Shown: one piece after another, positions 49,573 to 57,938 of the stretch | How the letters are laid out: each line of letters starts with the position of its first letter | Position numbering within the stretch: the stretch's first letter is position 1 | Source of the DNA: Pseudomonas viridiflava | GTDB lineage: Bacteria > Pseudomonadota > Gammaproteobacteria > Pseudomonadales > Pseudomonadaceae | DNA length: 64,000 bases | Direction: 5' to 3' | Assembly (NCBI RefSeq): GCF_900582195.1 | Contig: NZ_UTHA01000227.1 | Span: 62,001 to 126,000, forward strand | Position numbers and translations under genes: made by a program | Notes under the pieces: model-generated | Databases searched by the model: none | The model's input: the letters and a program-made list of their open reading frames with translations, nothing else | Told to the model about the DNA's origin: nothing

Positions 49573-50700
49573 TTACTGAGGCGACACTTCGGTTTTCGGC
49601 TTACCGTTGTGCCACTCGTAGACTACGAATTTGAAGTCTTTCAAGTCGCCCTTGGCGTCGAAGCTCAGGTCGCCAGTAGGCGTCTTGAAGGTGCCGGCGT
49701 GAATGGCCTCAGCTACTTTGGTCGAGTCTTCGGACTTGGCTGCCTTGATGCCTTCGGCAATCACTTCAACCGCCGAGTAGGACGGGAACACGAACGGACC
49801 GCTCGGATCTTCTTTCTTCGCTTTGAAGGCATCGGCCAGGGCGATGTTGGCAGGATCCTGATCGAAGGATTTCGGCAGGGTCACCAGCAGGCCTTCGGAC
49901 GCGTCCTTGGCGATCTGAGTGATCGAGTCGTTACCCACGCCTTCCGGACCCATGAACTTGGCTTTCAGGCCCTTTTCCTGTGCTTGACGCAGGATCAGAC
50001 CCAGCTCCGGGTGGTAGCCGCCGTAGTAAACGAAGTCGACGTTGGCTTGCTTGAGCTTGGCGATGATCGCCGAGAAGTCTTTGTCGCCGGCGTTGACGCC
50101 TTCGAACACGGCAACCTTGGTGCCTTTCTTCTCGAGGGTCGATTTGACCGCGGTGGCGATGCCTTCACCGTACTGTTGCTTGTCGTGCAGGACGCCGACA
50201 ATTTTCGGTTTCACGTGGTCGGCAATGTAGTTACCGGCGGCAGGGCCCTGGGCGCTGTCCAGACCGATGGTACGGAAGACCATTTTGTAACCACGGGCGG
50301 TGATGTCCGGGCTGGTGGCAGCCGGGGTGATCATGATCACGCCTTCGTCTTCGTAAATGTCCGAAGCCGGTTGAGTGGAGCTGGAGCACAGGTGACCGAC
50401 CACGAACTTGACGCCGTCGTTGACGACCTTGTTCGCGACCGCTACCGCTTGTTTTGGATCGCAGGCATCGTCGTATTCAACGGCTTCGAGTTTCTTGCCG
50501 TCGACGCCGCCCTTGGCGTTGATCTGTTCGATGGCCATTTTCGCGCCACTGAACTGCATGTCGCCGTACTGGGCTACTGGACCGGTTTTAGGACCGGCGA
50601 TACCGATTTTGATGGTGTCAGCTGCGAACGAATGGCTGGCAACCCCGGCCAGAACCATAGCGGCAAACAGTTTGGAAATCTGCTTAGTAGCCTTAGTCAT
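49573..50700 (-). CDS. braC: Branched-chain amino acid binding protein BraC
   Basis: 375-residue periplasmic binding protein. Signal peptide cut after VASHSFA (before ADTIKIGIAGPKTGP). Type I fold landmarks: QYGDMQFSGAKMAIEQINAK, VVGHLCSSSTQPASDIYED, GYHPELGLILRQAQEKGLKA. Delivers leucine, isoleucine, valine and probably alanine/threonine to LivHMGF. Expected to be expressed above the permeases because of the hairpin downstream. A perfect 16-bp palindrome lies about 100 bp upstream. Confidence 0.95.
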   Translation of the reverse strand: MTKATKQISKLFAAMVLAGVASHSFAADTIKIGIAGPKTGPVAQYGDMQFSGAKMAIEQINAKGGVDGKKLEAVEYDDACDPKQAVAVANKVVNDGVKFVVGHLCSSSTQPASDIYEDEGVIMITPAATSPDITARGYKMVFRTIGLDSAQGPAAGNYIADHVKPKIVGVLHDKQQYGEGIATAVKSTLEKKGTKVAVFEGVNAGDKDFSAIIAKLKQANVDFVYYGGYHPELGLILRQAQEKGLKAKFMGPEGVGNDSITQIAKDASEGLLVTLPKSFDQDPANIALADAFKAKKEDPSGPFVFPSYSAVEVIAEGIKAAKSEDSTKVAEAIHAGTFKTPTGDLSFDAKGDLKDFKFVVYEWHNGKPKTEVSPQ

Positions 50701-51052
50701 AGTGCTCCACTCTTACTGTTGTAATTTTTTTGAGTTCTGGCGCCGTAGCAGCAGAACCGGGTCAGATATCTTTGCGATACCCTCCGGAAATGCCCCCGGC
50801 AACTGTACCGGTACAGTGTAGAGCGCCGGTTGTTAGCCTGGGAAGCGGGCGCCGAGGGGCAAAACTTGGGGGTGTCGCATTTTTGAATGAAAAAGACAGA
50901 ATTGCGGCGGGGCGTTCGTGGGCATATATCCCAATCAGCAGCATTCCTTGGCGTTCCTGCTCTTTTCGTTCGGTGCAGCCTTTTGCAACCGGGTTTTGCT
51001 GGCGGACCACCGACGTTATTATTCGCGTCGATTTCTTTTCCGGACAGATCCC
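50701..51052. other. Divergent gap between braC and the DUF2288 gene
   Basis: No gene with a good start. The braC side holds a perfect palindrome at 50802-50817. The right side is the DUF2288 5' region; no clear promoter was found there. Confidence 0.5.
50802..50817. promoter_or_regulatory. Perfect 16-bp palindrome ACTGTACCGGTACAGT
   Basis: The sequence is identical to its reverse complement over 16 bases and lies about 100 bp upstream of braC. Form and half-site (CTGTAC) suit a dimeric regulator of the GntR/MocR type (inference). No regulator gene lies next to it. Confidence 0.6.
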
Positions 51053-51373
51053 ATGAATCAAGAACCTAGCACCCTCTATGCCAAGCTGCTTGGTGAAACC
51101 GCATCTATTACCTGGAAAGAGTTGGAGCCGTTCTTCGCCAAGGGTGCCCTATTGTGGGTCGACCCTGCGCTTGATTTGATCGCGGCGGCCGAGGCCGTGG
51201 CGTCGGATGATGGCGAGAAAGTCGCTGCCTGGCTGGCCGAAGACAAAGTCGCCAAGCTGTCTGAAACGCGGGCGCTGGATCTTTTTGAACGCGATCCGCA
51301 GCTGTGGGCGGTGGTGGTTTCACCGTGGATTCTGATCCAGGAAAGGGCAGGCGCTTCTGACGCTGCACCTTAA
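51053..51373 (+). CDS. DUF2288 family protein
   Basis: 106-residue cytoplasmic protein of a small conserved family (LYAKLLGETASITWKELEPF, ALLWVDPALDLIAAAEAVAS, DPQLWAVVVSPWILIQER). No known function. The start is taken at ATG 51053; in-frame codons upstream lack an RBS. Divergent from braC. Confidence 0.85.
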   Translation: MNQEPSTLYAKLLGETASITWKELEPFFAKGALLWVDPALDLIAAAEAVASDDGEKVAAWLAEDKVAKLSETRALDLFERDPQLWAVVVSPWILIQERAGASDAAP

Positions 51374-51495
51374 TGGTGCGACCTGTAGTCAGCGAAAAGT
51401 GTGTAGCGGGGTAGCGTGATGGCACGTTGCCGTAGAGAAACACCCCAAGCGCGGGTGGCCTCACGGTGACGTAAACGTAACGGGAACAGTTTAGT

Positions 51496-51515
51496 AAGCA
51501 GCCTAACGGCTGCTT
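51496..51515. terminator. Weak hairpin after the DUF2288 gene
   Basis: AAGCAGCC-TAAC-GGCTGCTT followed by AATTGTTTC, about 120 bp after the stop. It may end the DUF2288 transcript. Confidence 0.45.
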
Positions 51516-51568
51516 AATTGTTTCTGGATGTTGGAAAGGCTGAAATCTTCAGTGAATGTGCCGGCCCC

Positions 51569-51633
51569 TTCGCGAGCAAGCTCGCTCCCACAGGGGAATG
51601 CATTCCAGATGTGGGAGCGAGCTTGCTCGCGAA
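51569..51633. repeat. REP pair in inverted (tail-to-tail) orientation
   Basis: TTCGCGAGCAAGCTCGCTCC (51569-) and GTGGGAGCGAGCTTGCTCGC (51611-51633) with a 19-base spacer. It lies 20 bp after the tubulin-like gene. Confidence 0.88.
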
Positions 51634-51653
51634 TGGGGCGACTCGGTCTCAGA

Positions 51654-53852
51654 TCAGACCGAGAACGACTTGCCGGTATGGTTATTGAGGGAAATAACCT
51701 TGGTCTTGCCAATCCGGTGACGGTAGATCTCGCGCAGGTACTTGATCGACTTCTTCACACAATCTCGCGACAGACGAATGTCATTGATCGAGACAAACTT
51801 CTCTTTGTCGTTGATCAGCTCGCGGTACTTCTTCTCGTACATCGGTTTGATCGCGTACCAGTTGGTGTCGAGGATCTTCGCCGGGTTCTCGAATTCGTTG
51901 AGCAGGTCGTCGATGCGGTCTTCGTCGAATTCTTCATTGATGATGAAATCGAGGATCGAGTTGTCCAGGGTCTCGTCGAAGCGGTACGGGTTCTTCGCAA
52001 AACAGCGCTTGATGAACGCGACGATCAGGGTCAGGAAGTCGTCCGACAGGCACGGGCTCTTCGCAATCAGCGTGGTCAACGACAGGTTGGCCGAAGCACC
52101 GATCACCAGCGCGTAACGCTTGAGCGTGGTGTTGGGGAACAGGCTGTTGAGGTGAGTCTTCAACCGGTTCAGGTCCATGTACGACAGCTTGTAGTCTTTC
52201 GGCAGCGAGACAATCGAGACCACCGACGAGCAGTTCTTGAAGAAGTGCAGGTCGTGCAGCGCGGCGGCGTCGTAGCCGGAATTCTTGTACTGCTCCAGCG
52301 ACGCGCGATAACGCTTGGACTCGATCGGCAACAGGCTGATGCCTTCAATCGCCTGGGTCACCTTGTTGAAGTGCGGCAGGTCGATCGAGCGGAAGAACAG
52401 GTCGTCGATGTTCAGACGCTGTGGCTCTTTGTCGAACACCTTGAATTTGTCGCTGCTCGGCGGTGGGGTTTCCGGTACTACCGACTCGGCGTAGGCAATC
52501 GCCACCGGGCCGGCCAGGCTCATGAACAGGTCGTTGGCGTCGAGGCGAATGGTTTCGCCAATATCGATGCCGGCGCGGCGGAAGTAGTTCTGGTCGTAGT
52601 CCGTGGTGACTGCCTGCGCCGTCAGAATGTTGAAGATCTGCTGCGAGATGTACTGGTTGGCGTGCTTCTCCATGGCATTGACATCAATGTTCTGGATGTT
52701 GCCGTCATCGCTTTCTTCGGCGTAACGCATGATGTCGTTGGAGATCAGCATCATCGCGTTCCACGGGCGAATACGCCCCATGACGCTGGCTTCGCTGCTG
52801 TCTTCGTTGGCGAAGTTGTAAGAGAAATCCCATTCTTCCGAAAGGTATTTGCACAGCAGGCGCCCGGCGTTGATGTGCAGCGCCTCGGACATTTCGCTGC
52901 GGTGATCGGAGATGTTCGGCAGCACGCAGATGCCGCTGGTGAAGATCGGCTCGAACACAAACGAATGACCACTCTTGCCGTCGTGCTCGTCCATCGGCTT
53001 GGTGTCGAACGTCTTGTTCATGTACGAGTGCTGCTGGGCCAGACCGAATTCCGAGGCCATGCCGGAACCGGTACCGCCGCCGGCACTGAAGATCGAGAAA
53101 TACAGGCGCGACTGGTTGGCCTTGATGCCGCAGCTGTCGATCAGGTACGAGTGGATCATTTTCCAGTCAGGGCTGGAGAAGCGCTGGGTGTCCTTGTTGA
53201 GGATGATCTTCGCCAGGTACTGGCCGAGGATCGGCGCGTTGCCGGCGCCACCGGCGTGGACTTCGGACAAGTCCATGATCTTCATTTTGCTGTAGTCGCG
53301 CAGGAAGCCGCTTTTCTCGCCCTTGCGCGAGAAACGGATGCGCCCGGCGATGTCCTTGTCGAGGTCGCCGAGCATCACCAGCGGTTCGACCAGAAACACC
53401 GGTTTGCTCGATTTGTTCGGGCCGATGCGCAGGTTGTTCTTGATCCACTGTGCCGGGCTGTAACCCTTGTCGGCCAGTCGGCGATCCGCCGCGCGGTCTT
53501 CGTTATTGAACTCGTTGAGGTAGAACTTGCGCGCGTTGTACACCAGCTCCGCGACATCAAGGGCGATGTTCGAGCCGCAGCGACCGAGGCCGATCAGGCA
53601 CACCGAGGGGAATTCCTGGTCGTTGTGCTGTTCGTTGTCGCCTTCCAGGTGCGGTGGGCGCGGGAACACCAAGTCACGCAGGCCGTCGAGGTTGTCGAGG
53701 ATGCGGTCGGTGTTGGTTTCGGTGAAGTACAGGTATTGCTGGGTTGACAGCGGGCGCGACGGGACCAATGGCTTTGACGATGACGGGCTGTTGGCGGCGG
53801 GGCTCAAAGTCAGATCGGCTACCGCAGTGGCGGGATTGTTTTTAGAAGTCAT
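51654..53852 (-). CDS. Tubulin/FtsZ-superfamily protein of unknown function
   Basis: 732-residue cytoplasmic protein with the main GTPase motifs of the tubulin/FtsZ fold. N-terminal 1-80: Ser/Pro-rich and disordered. Then a first loop, VCLIGLGRCGSNIALDVAEL (from residue 84); the tubulin signature FSIFSAGGGTGSGMASEFG, with GGGTGSG at 258-264; an FtsZ-like MMLISNDIM (ND at 372-373); and a T7-loop candidate RLDANDLF (about 436-443) bearing the two acidic residues needed for GTP hydrolysis between subunits. The last 250 residues are unrelated to FtsZ and include charged helices. It is twice the size of FtsZ. Likely in the Tubulin_2/FtsZ-like group seen in some bacteria. Monocistronic; no partner gene is visible. 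Confidence 0.8.
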   Translation of the reverse strand: MTSKNNPATAVADLTLSPAANSPSSSKPLVPSRPLSTQQYLYFTETNTDRILDNLDGLRDLVFPRPPHLEGDNEQHNDQEFPSVCLIGLGRCGSNIALDVAELVYNARKFYLNEFNNEDRAADRRLADKGYSPAQWIKNNLRIGPNKSSKPVFLVEPLVMLGDLDKDIAGRIRFSRKGEKSGFLRDYSKMKIMDLSEVHAGGAGNAPILGQYLAKIILNKDTQRFSSPDWKMIHSYLIDSCGIKANQSRLYFSIFSAGGGTGSGMASEFGLAQQHSYMNKTFDTKPMDEHDGKSGHSFVFEPIFTSGICVLPNISDHRSEMSEALHINAGRLLCKYLSEEWDFSYNFANEDSSEASVMGRIRPWNAMMLISNDIMRYAEESDDGNIQNIDVNAMEKHANQYISQQIFNILTAQAVTTDYDQNYFRRAGIDIGETIRLDANDLFMSLAGPVAIAYAESVVPETPPPSSDKFKVFDKEPQRLNIDDLFFRSIDLPHFNKVTQAIEGISLLPIESKRYRASLEQYKNSGYDAAALHDLHFFKNCSSVVSIVSLPKDYKLSYMDLNRLKTHLNSLFPNTTLKRYALVIGASANLSLTTLIAKSPCLSDDFLTLIVAFIKRCFAKNPYRFDETLDNSILDFIINEEFDEDRIDDLLNEFENPAKILDTNWYAIKPMYEKKYRELINDKEKFVSINDIRLSRDCVKKSIKYLREIYRHRIGKTKVISLNNHTGKSFSV

Positions 53853-54049
53853 TGTGCGCCATATACCTGGACTGGTTGGTTCGCAGGCCAGTTGCCTGCA
53901 AACCTCACGGAATAAGATCTCGCGTCTTTTATTTGCGCGAATTGAGCCCGAGCGTCAGGGTTTTGGCCTGACTGTCGCTGGGGGGAATCCTTTCCTGATC
54001 GTTGATGAATCGGCCATTATTCGGCGATCTTTAATCGAAAAGAGGCAAA

Positions 54050-54946
54050 ATGATGTCAACGCTACCTTCGATGGGGTTCGCCGGAATCGGTCTGATGGGC
54101 CTGCCCATGTGCCGGCGTCTGTTGGCGGCGGGTTACCCGCTGACGGTGTGGAATCGCAACCCGGCCAAGTGCGCGCCACTGGTCGAGACCGGTGCCCGAC
54201 AGGTAGCGAGCCCCGCTGAACTGTGCGAACACGCCGACGTGGTGATGTTGTGTCTGGCCGATACGACAGTGGTTCGTGAGGTGGTGTTTGGCGCTGGCGG
54301 TATCGCCGAAGGGGCGAAAAGCGGCCAGTTGCTGGTGGATTTTTCCAGCCTTGAACCGACGGCCACTCGCGAAATGGCGGCGACGCTTGCGGAGAAAACC
54401 GGCATGGCCTGGCTCGACTCACCGGTGTCCGGCGGTGTGGTCGGCGCCGAGGCCGGGAGTCTGGCGATCATGGTCGGCGGCGCTGCGGCAGATCTTGAAC
54501 GCGTGCGCCCGGTGCTGCTCAACCTCGGTCAGCGGGTCACGCACATGGGCGGGATCGGCGCGGGGCAGGTGACCAAGGCCTGCAACCAGATGATCGTCGC
54601 CTGCAACGCACTGGTGATCGCCGAAGTGGTGGCGCTGGCGGAGCAGGCCGGGGTCGATGCGAGCCTGATCGCCGAGGCGCTGGCCGGCGGTTTTGCCGAC
54701 TCGAAACCGTTGCAGATCCTCGCCCCGCAAATGGCCGAAAGCCGTTTCGAACCGATCAAATGGCACGTGCGCACGTTGCTCAAGGATCTCGACACCGCCG
54801 TGAAATTCTCCCGCGAACAGGGCTCGGCGACGCCGATCAGCGGATTGGCCGCACAATTGATGCGCCTGCATGGGGCGCAGGGCTTTTTGGCGCAGGATCC
54901 AGCGACACTGGTGCAAATGTACCGCGCGCCAGAATCAACGGATTGA
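54050..54946 (+). CDS. 3-hydroxyisobutyrate dehydrogenase-family NAD(P)-dependent oxidoreductase
   Basis: 298-residue beta-hydroxyacid dehydrogenase. N-terminal dinucleotide site GFAGIGLMGLPMCRRLL, substrate loop DSPVSGGVVGAEAGSL (near residue 125), catalytic Lys in VTKACNQMIVACN and a C-terminal KDLDTAVKFSREQG. The family acts on 3-hydroxyisobutyrate, tartronate semialdehyde, or succinic semialdehyde; the substrate is not known here. RBS AGAGG before ATG 54050 (a second ATG at 54053). Its last 110 bases overlap the convergent MucR-like gene. Confidence 0.88.
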   Translation: MMSTLPSMGFAGIGLMGLPMCRRLLAAGYPLTVWNRNPAKCAPLVETGARQVASPAELCEHADVVMLCLADTTVVREVVFGAGGIAEGAKSGQLLVDFSSLEPTATREMAATLAEKTGMAWLDSPVSGGVVGAEAGSLAIMVGGAAADLERVRPVLLNLGQRVTHMGGIGAGQVTKACNQMIVACNALVIAEVVALAEQAGVDASLIAEALAGGFADSKPLQILAPQMAESRFEPIKWHVRTLLKDLDTAVKFSREQGSATPISGLAAQLMRLHGAQGFLAQDPATLVQMYRAPESTD

Positions 54947-57119
54947 CCGCGTGTGAATGTTTGCGCTGGTTGATTTCTTCCAGTACCGGGCGCAGTTCGT
55001 CCAGCGGCACCGGACGGCTGAGCAGGTAACCCTGAATGAAGTCGCAGCCCGAGCGCTCAAGGAATTCGTATTGCTCCAGGCTTTCCACGCCTTCGGTGAC
55101 CACCTGCAAATGCAGGGTGTGCGCCATGACGATGATCGCCTGGACGATCTCCATATCGGCGGTCGCCGTGGGAATATCGAGGATGAACGAGCGGTCGATC
55201 TTCAGGGTGTTGAGTGGCAGGCGCTTGAGGTAGGCCAGCGACGAGTAGCCGGTGCCGAAGTCGTCGATCGATAACGACACACCGAGCGCACGGATCTGCC
55301 GCAGCAGCACCAGGGTGTTGGCGATGTTGCCCATCAGCGCGTTTTCGGTGACTTCCAGTTCCAGCCGTTCCGGCGCAACGCCGGCAGTACGCAAGGCACT
55401 TTCGATTTCAGTGGCCAGTTCTTCCCGGGCGAGGTTGAGCGGTGAGCAGTTCCAGGCGATTTTCAGTTCTTCGCAGCCATGCCGCGACAATTCGCCCAGG
55501 TCCTTGCAGGCGCGGCGCAGCACCCAGTTGTCCAGTTCGGCAATCAGGCCGTTGTTTTCGGCGATGCTGATAAAGCGATCCGGGGTCAGCAAACCGTGCA
55601 GCGGATGTTGCCAGCGAATCAGTGCTTCCAGTTTGGTGACGCGGCCGGTCTTCAGTTCGAAGATCGGTTGGTAATACAGGGTCAGCCCGTTTTCTTCGCG
55701 CAAGGCGTGGCGCAATTCCTCTTCCAGTTGCAGCTCGAAGCTGGCGCGGGTCTTGAGGTTGGAACTGAAAAAATGCAGGCCGTTGCGCCCTGCGCCTTTG
55801 GATTGATACAGCGCCAGATCGGCATGCTTGAGCAGTTCCTCGCAGGTGGTGCCATCCTCCGGAAACAGACTGATGCCGATGCTGGTGGTCATCACCATGC
55901 GGCGCCCGGCCAGTTCGATCGGCTCCTTCATTTTGAGCATGATGCGCTGCGCCATATTGCGGGCTTCTTCGCGCTCACGCAGGTTGATGAGGATGCAGAA
56001 TTCATCACCGCCGAAACGCGCGACCACGTCTTCATGGCTGCGCACCGAGCCTTTGATGTGCTGGGCGATGACCTTGAGCAGTTCGTCACCGGCGTCGTGA
56101 CCGAGGCTGTCGTTGATCCGCTTGAAGTGGTCGATGTCGAGAAACATCACCGCGAGCATGCCGCCCTCGGTGGCTTTCTGGCAGAGTTTCTCGGCGAAGA
56201 TCTGGTTGAACCCGCGGCGGTTGATCAGGTTGGTCAGGGCGTCGTAGTTGGCCGCTTGTTGCAGCGACATGCGCGCCTGGTCGAGCTGGCTGAGCAGGGC
56301 GTTGACGCGGCGCAGGTCCTCTTCCTTGTTCTGCAGTTTCTTGTCGGCCAGCGCCGCACTGATCGCACTACCGAGGATCAGCAGGATGATCAGCGCCACG
56401 GTCAGGCCCAGTTGCAGATGCCCGGTAGCGCTGCCGCGCGTTGTCAGGCCACCCTCGGGAAGAACCAGATCCAGCGCAGCCATGCCGGTGAAGTGCATGC
56501 TGATGATGCCGGCGCCGAGAATCAGCGCAGCGCTGTACTTGAGTAACTGATGCGCCACGCCGCTGCCTTCGCTCAGATAGCGGGCCACCCACAGCGCGGC
56601 GAAACTGGCGCCGATGGCGATCGCCACAGACAGCGCGAACAGTCCTGGCTGGTAGTAGGCGGTGGCGCTCGACTTCATCGCCGCCATGCCAACGTAATGC
56701 ATGCCGGCGATGCCCAGGCCGATGACAAACGCGGTTTTCAAGCAATGCAACGCACTCGGCTGCGCTTCGCTCAGGGTTTGCATGGCCAGCCAAGAGGCGA
56801 GCAGGGCGATCAGCAACGAGAAAAGGGTGATGCCAAGGTCGTACTGAATGTCGATCGGTGTCTGGAAAGCCAGCATGCCGATGAAATGCATGGCCCATAT
56901 GCCACCGGCCAGGCAGGTCGCGCCGATCCAGCGCCAGATCCGCCGCGACCCCGGATCTTCGGCATTTACAACGCGTTCGGCCATGTCCAGGGTGGCAAAA
57001 CTCGCCGCACAGGCGACCAGATAGGCTACCAGCACCAACAGGGGATTATGTGTGCAATCTAAAATGACCTGCCCGCTCTCCGGCAGCTCGGCAACAAACT
57101 GCAAACCAAGCCACTCCAT
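54837..57119 (-). CDS. mucR: MHYT-GGDEF-EAL cyclic-di-GMP protein (MucR-like)
   Basis: 760-residue membrane protein. Three MHYT-type repeats (AMHFIGML, GMHYVGMAAM and SMHFTGMAAL) lie in seven helices (residues 27-250). GGDEF is intact (370-374) but the inhibitory RxxD before it reads SHED. EAL is intact (498-500), with VTENALM and IDDFGTGYSS. Thus both synthesis and breakdown of c-di-GMP are possible. P. aeruginosa MucR, with the same layout, controls alginate and dispersal. Residues 725-760 lie beyond the EAL domain and are encoded antisense to the end of the dehydrogenase. Confidence 0.88.
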   Translation of the reverse strand: MEWLGLQFVAELPESGQVILDCTHNPLLVLVAYLVACAASFATLDMAERVVNAEDPGSRRIWRWIGATCLAGGIWAMHFIGMLAFQTPIDIQYDLGITLFSLLIALLASWLAMQTLSEAQPSALHCLKTAFVIGLGIAGMHYVGMAAMKSSATAYYQPGLFALSVAIAIGASFAALWVARYLSEGSGVAHQLLKYSAALILGAGIISMHFTGMAALDLVLPEGGLTTRGSATGHLQLGLTVALIILLILGSAISAALADKKLQNKEEDLRRVNALLSQLDQARMSLQQAANYDALTNLINRRGFNQIFAEKLCQKATEGGMLAVMFLDIDHFKRINDSLGHDAGDELLKVIAQHIKGSVRSHEDVVARFGGDEFCILINLREREEARNMAQRIMLKMKEPIELAGRRMVMTTSIGISLFPEDGTTCEELLKHADLALYQSKGAGRNGLHFFSSNLKTRASFELQLEEELRHALREENGLTLYYQPIFELKTGRVTKLEALIRWQHPLHGLLTPDRFISIAENNGLIAELDNWVLRRACKDLGELSRHGCEELKIAWNCSPLNLAREELATEIESALRTAGVAPERLELEVTENALMGNIANTLVLLRQIRALGVSLSIDDFGTGYSSLAYLKRLPLNTLKIDRSFILDIPTATADMEIVQAIIVMAHTLHLQVVTEGVESLEQYEFLERSGCDFIQGYLLSRPVPLDELRPVLEEINQRKHSHAVNPLILARGTFAPVSLDPAPKSPAPHAGASIVRPIR

Positions 57120-57268
57120 AGCATGCCCCGTCTCTGAAGTCGTCCCGAGTGCGCGTTGAACGCTGTTGAATGTCAGGAGTATAGAGGCCGATTTCGGGGT
57201 GCAAGCGGTAGTGGCACATTGGCGCTAATGATTTCGGCATTAGCGTCATAGCGATTGGCACTAAAGGC

Positions 57269-57637
57269 TCAAGCGATCTGTTCGAAAGGAATTTGCGCCC
57301 AGTCCGGTTGCAGAGGCGGCAAGCCGAAACGCGCGCGGGCCTTGTCGCAGTCGACATTCTGCTCACCGTTTTCCCATGACGACTCGAATTCGCGGCAGGG
57401 GCTGGACCGCAATTCATAAATCGAACACTTCACCTCGCTGCCCACTTCGCCGACCAGCGCCGTGCAGCGCGGCGATTTACAGTCGGTGCCGTTCATCGCT
57501 ACCCGGCTGGGACTGATCTGCGTGACCAGTTCATCAGGCACCGTGCCGCCAGAAGATGAGCACTCACCCCAAAAGAAAGACACGCGAAAATGGGAACAGC
57601 AGGCACCGCAATTCAGACACGGACTGACTTCAGACAT
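57269..57637 (-). CDS. YkgJ-family cysteine cluster protein
   Basis: 122-residue protein with an N-terminal cluster SEVSPCLNCGACCSHF and further Cys (SSSGG, CKSPRCTAL, KCSIYE, SPCREFES), the zinc- or iron-sulfur-binding pattern of YkgJ/CxxCxxCC proteins. The C-terminal part ends DWAQIPFEQIA. The start is ATG 57637 (MSEVSPCLNC). No function known. Downstream of the MucR-like gene's promoter on the same strand, 149 bp apart. Confidence 0.85.
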   Translation of the reverse strand: MSEVSPCLNCGACCSHFRVSFFWGECSSSGGTVPDELVTQISPSRVAMNGTDCKSPRCTALVGEVGSEVKCSIYELRSSPCREFESSWENGEQNVDCDKARARFGLPPLQPDWAQIPFEQIA

Positions 57638-57938
57638 GGGCGAGGGTATCAAAGGGATTGATCGGGAGATCCGGACGGATCCGGCGGCCATTCTAGGCTT
57701 TGCCGCGAACTTGGGAAGGGGGGCGCGAAACTATTTTTTTGTGCCAGGATTTTGCCGCAAAAGCCCCGGTTTTCGGGGGATTGCAGGCTTATCAAGGGCT
57801 TACGTTTCGTTACAGTGCCATGGCCCGATATCAGGCAGACGAATGATCACAGACAGGCCTCTCACGGCTGACTAAATTGCAGGTTCCGGGCTCGGATGCG
57901 GTGGCAGTGAAGCCCTATAACAATAAAGAGACGGACCC
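57638..57938. other. Gap between the YkgJ gene and an MFS transporter gene
   Basis: No gene is seen. It has a short hairpin CCCCG-GTTTT-CGGGG (57764-57778) and a GC-poor right half leading to the MFS start. No strong promoter was recognised. Confidence 0.4.

Noticed and set aside
51528..53747. 739-residue open frame opposite the tubulin-like gene
   Set aside because: It is the antisense shadow of a real gene: Val/Arg/Asp-rich without motifs, begins inside a REP and has no RBS. Similar long shadows lie opposite rapA, livH/braC, dinG and the FAD oxidoreductase.
51654..53852. The tubulin-like gene as a second cell-division FtsZ
   Set aside because: Length, the disordered N terminus and the unrelated C-terminal 250 residues do not fit FtsZ, and no division genes are nearby. 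Only the GTPase core motifs are shared.
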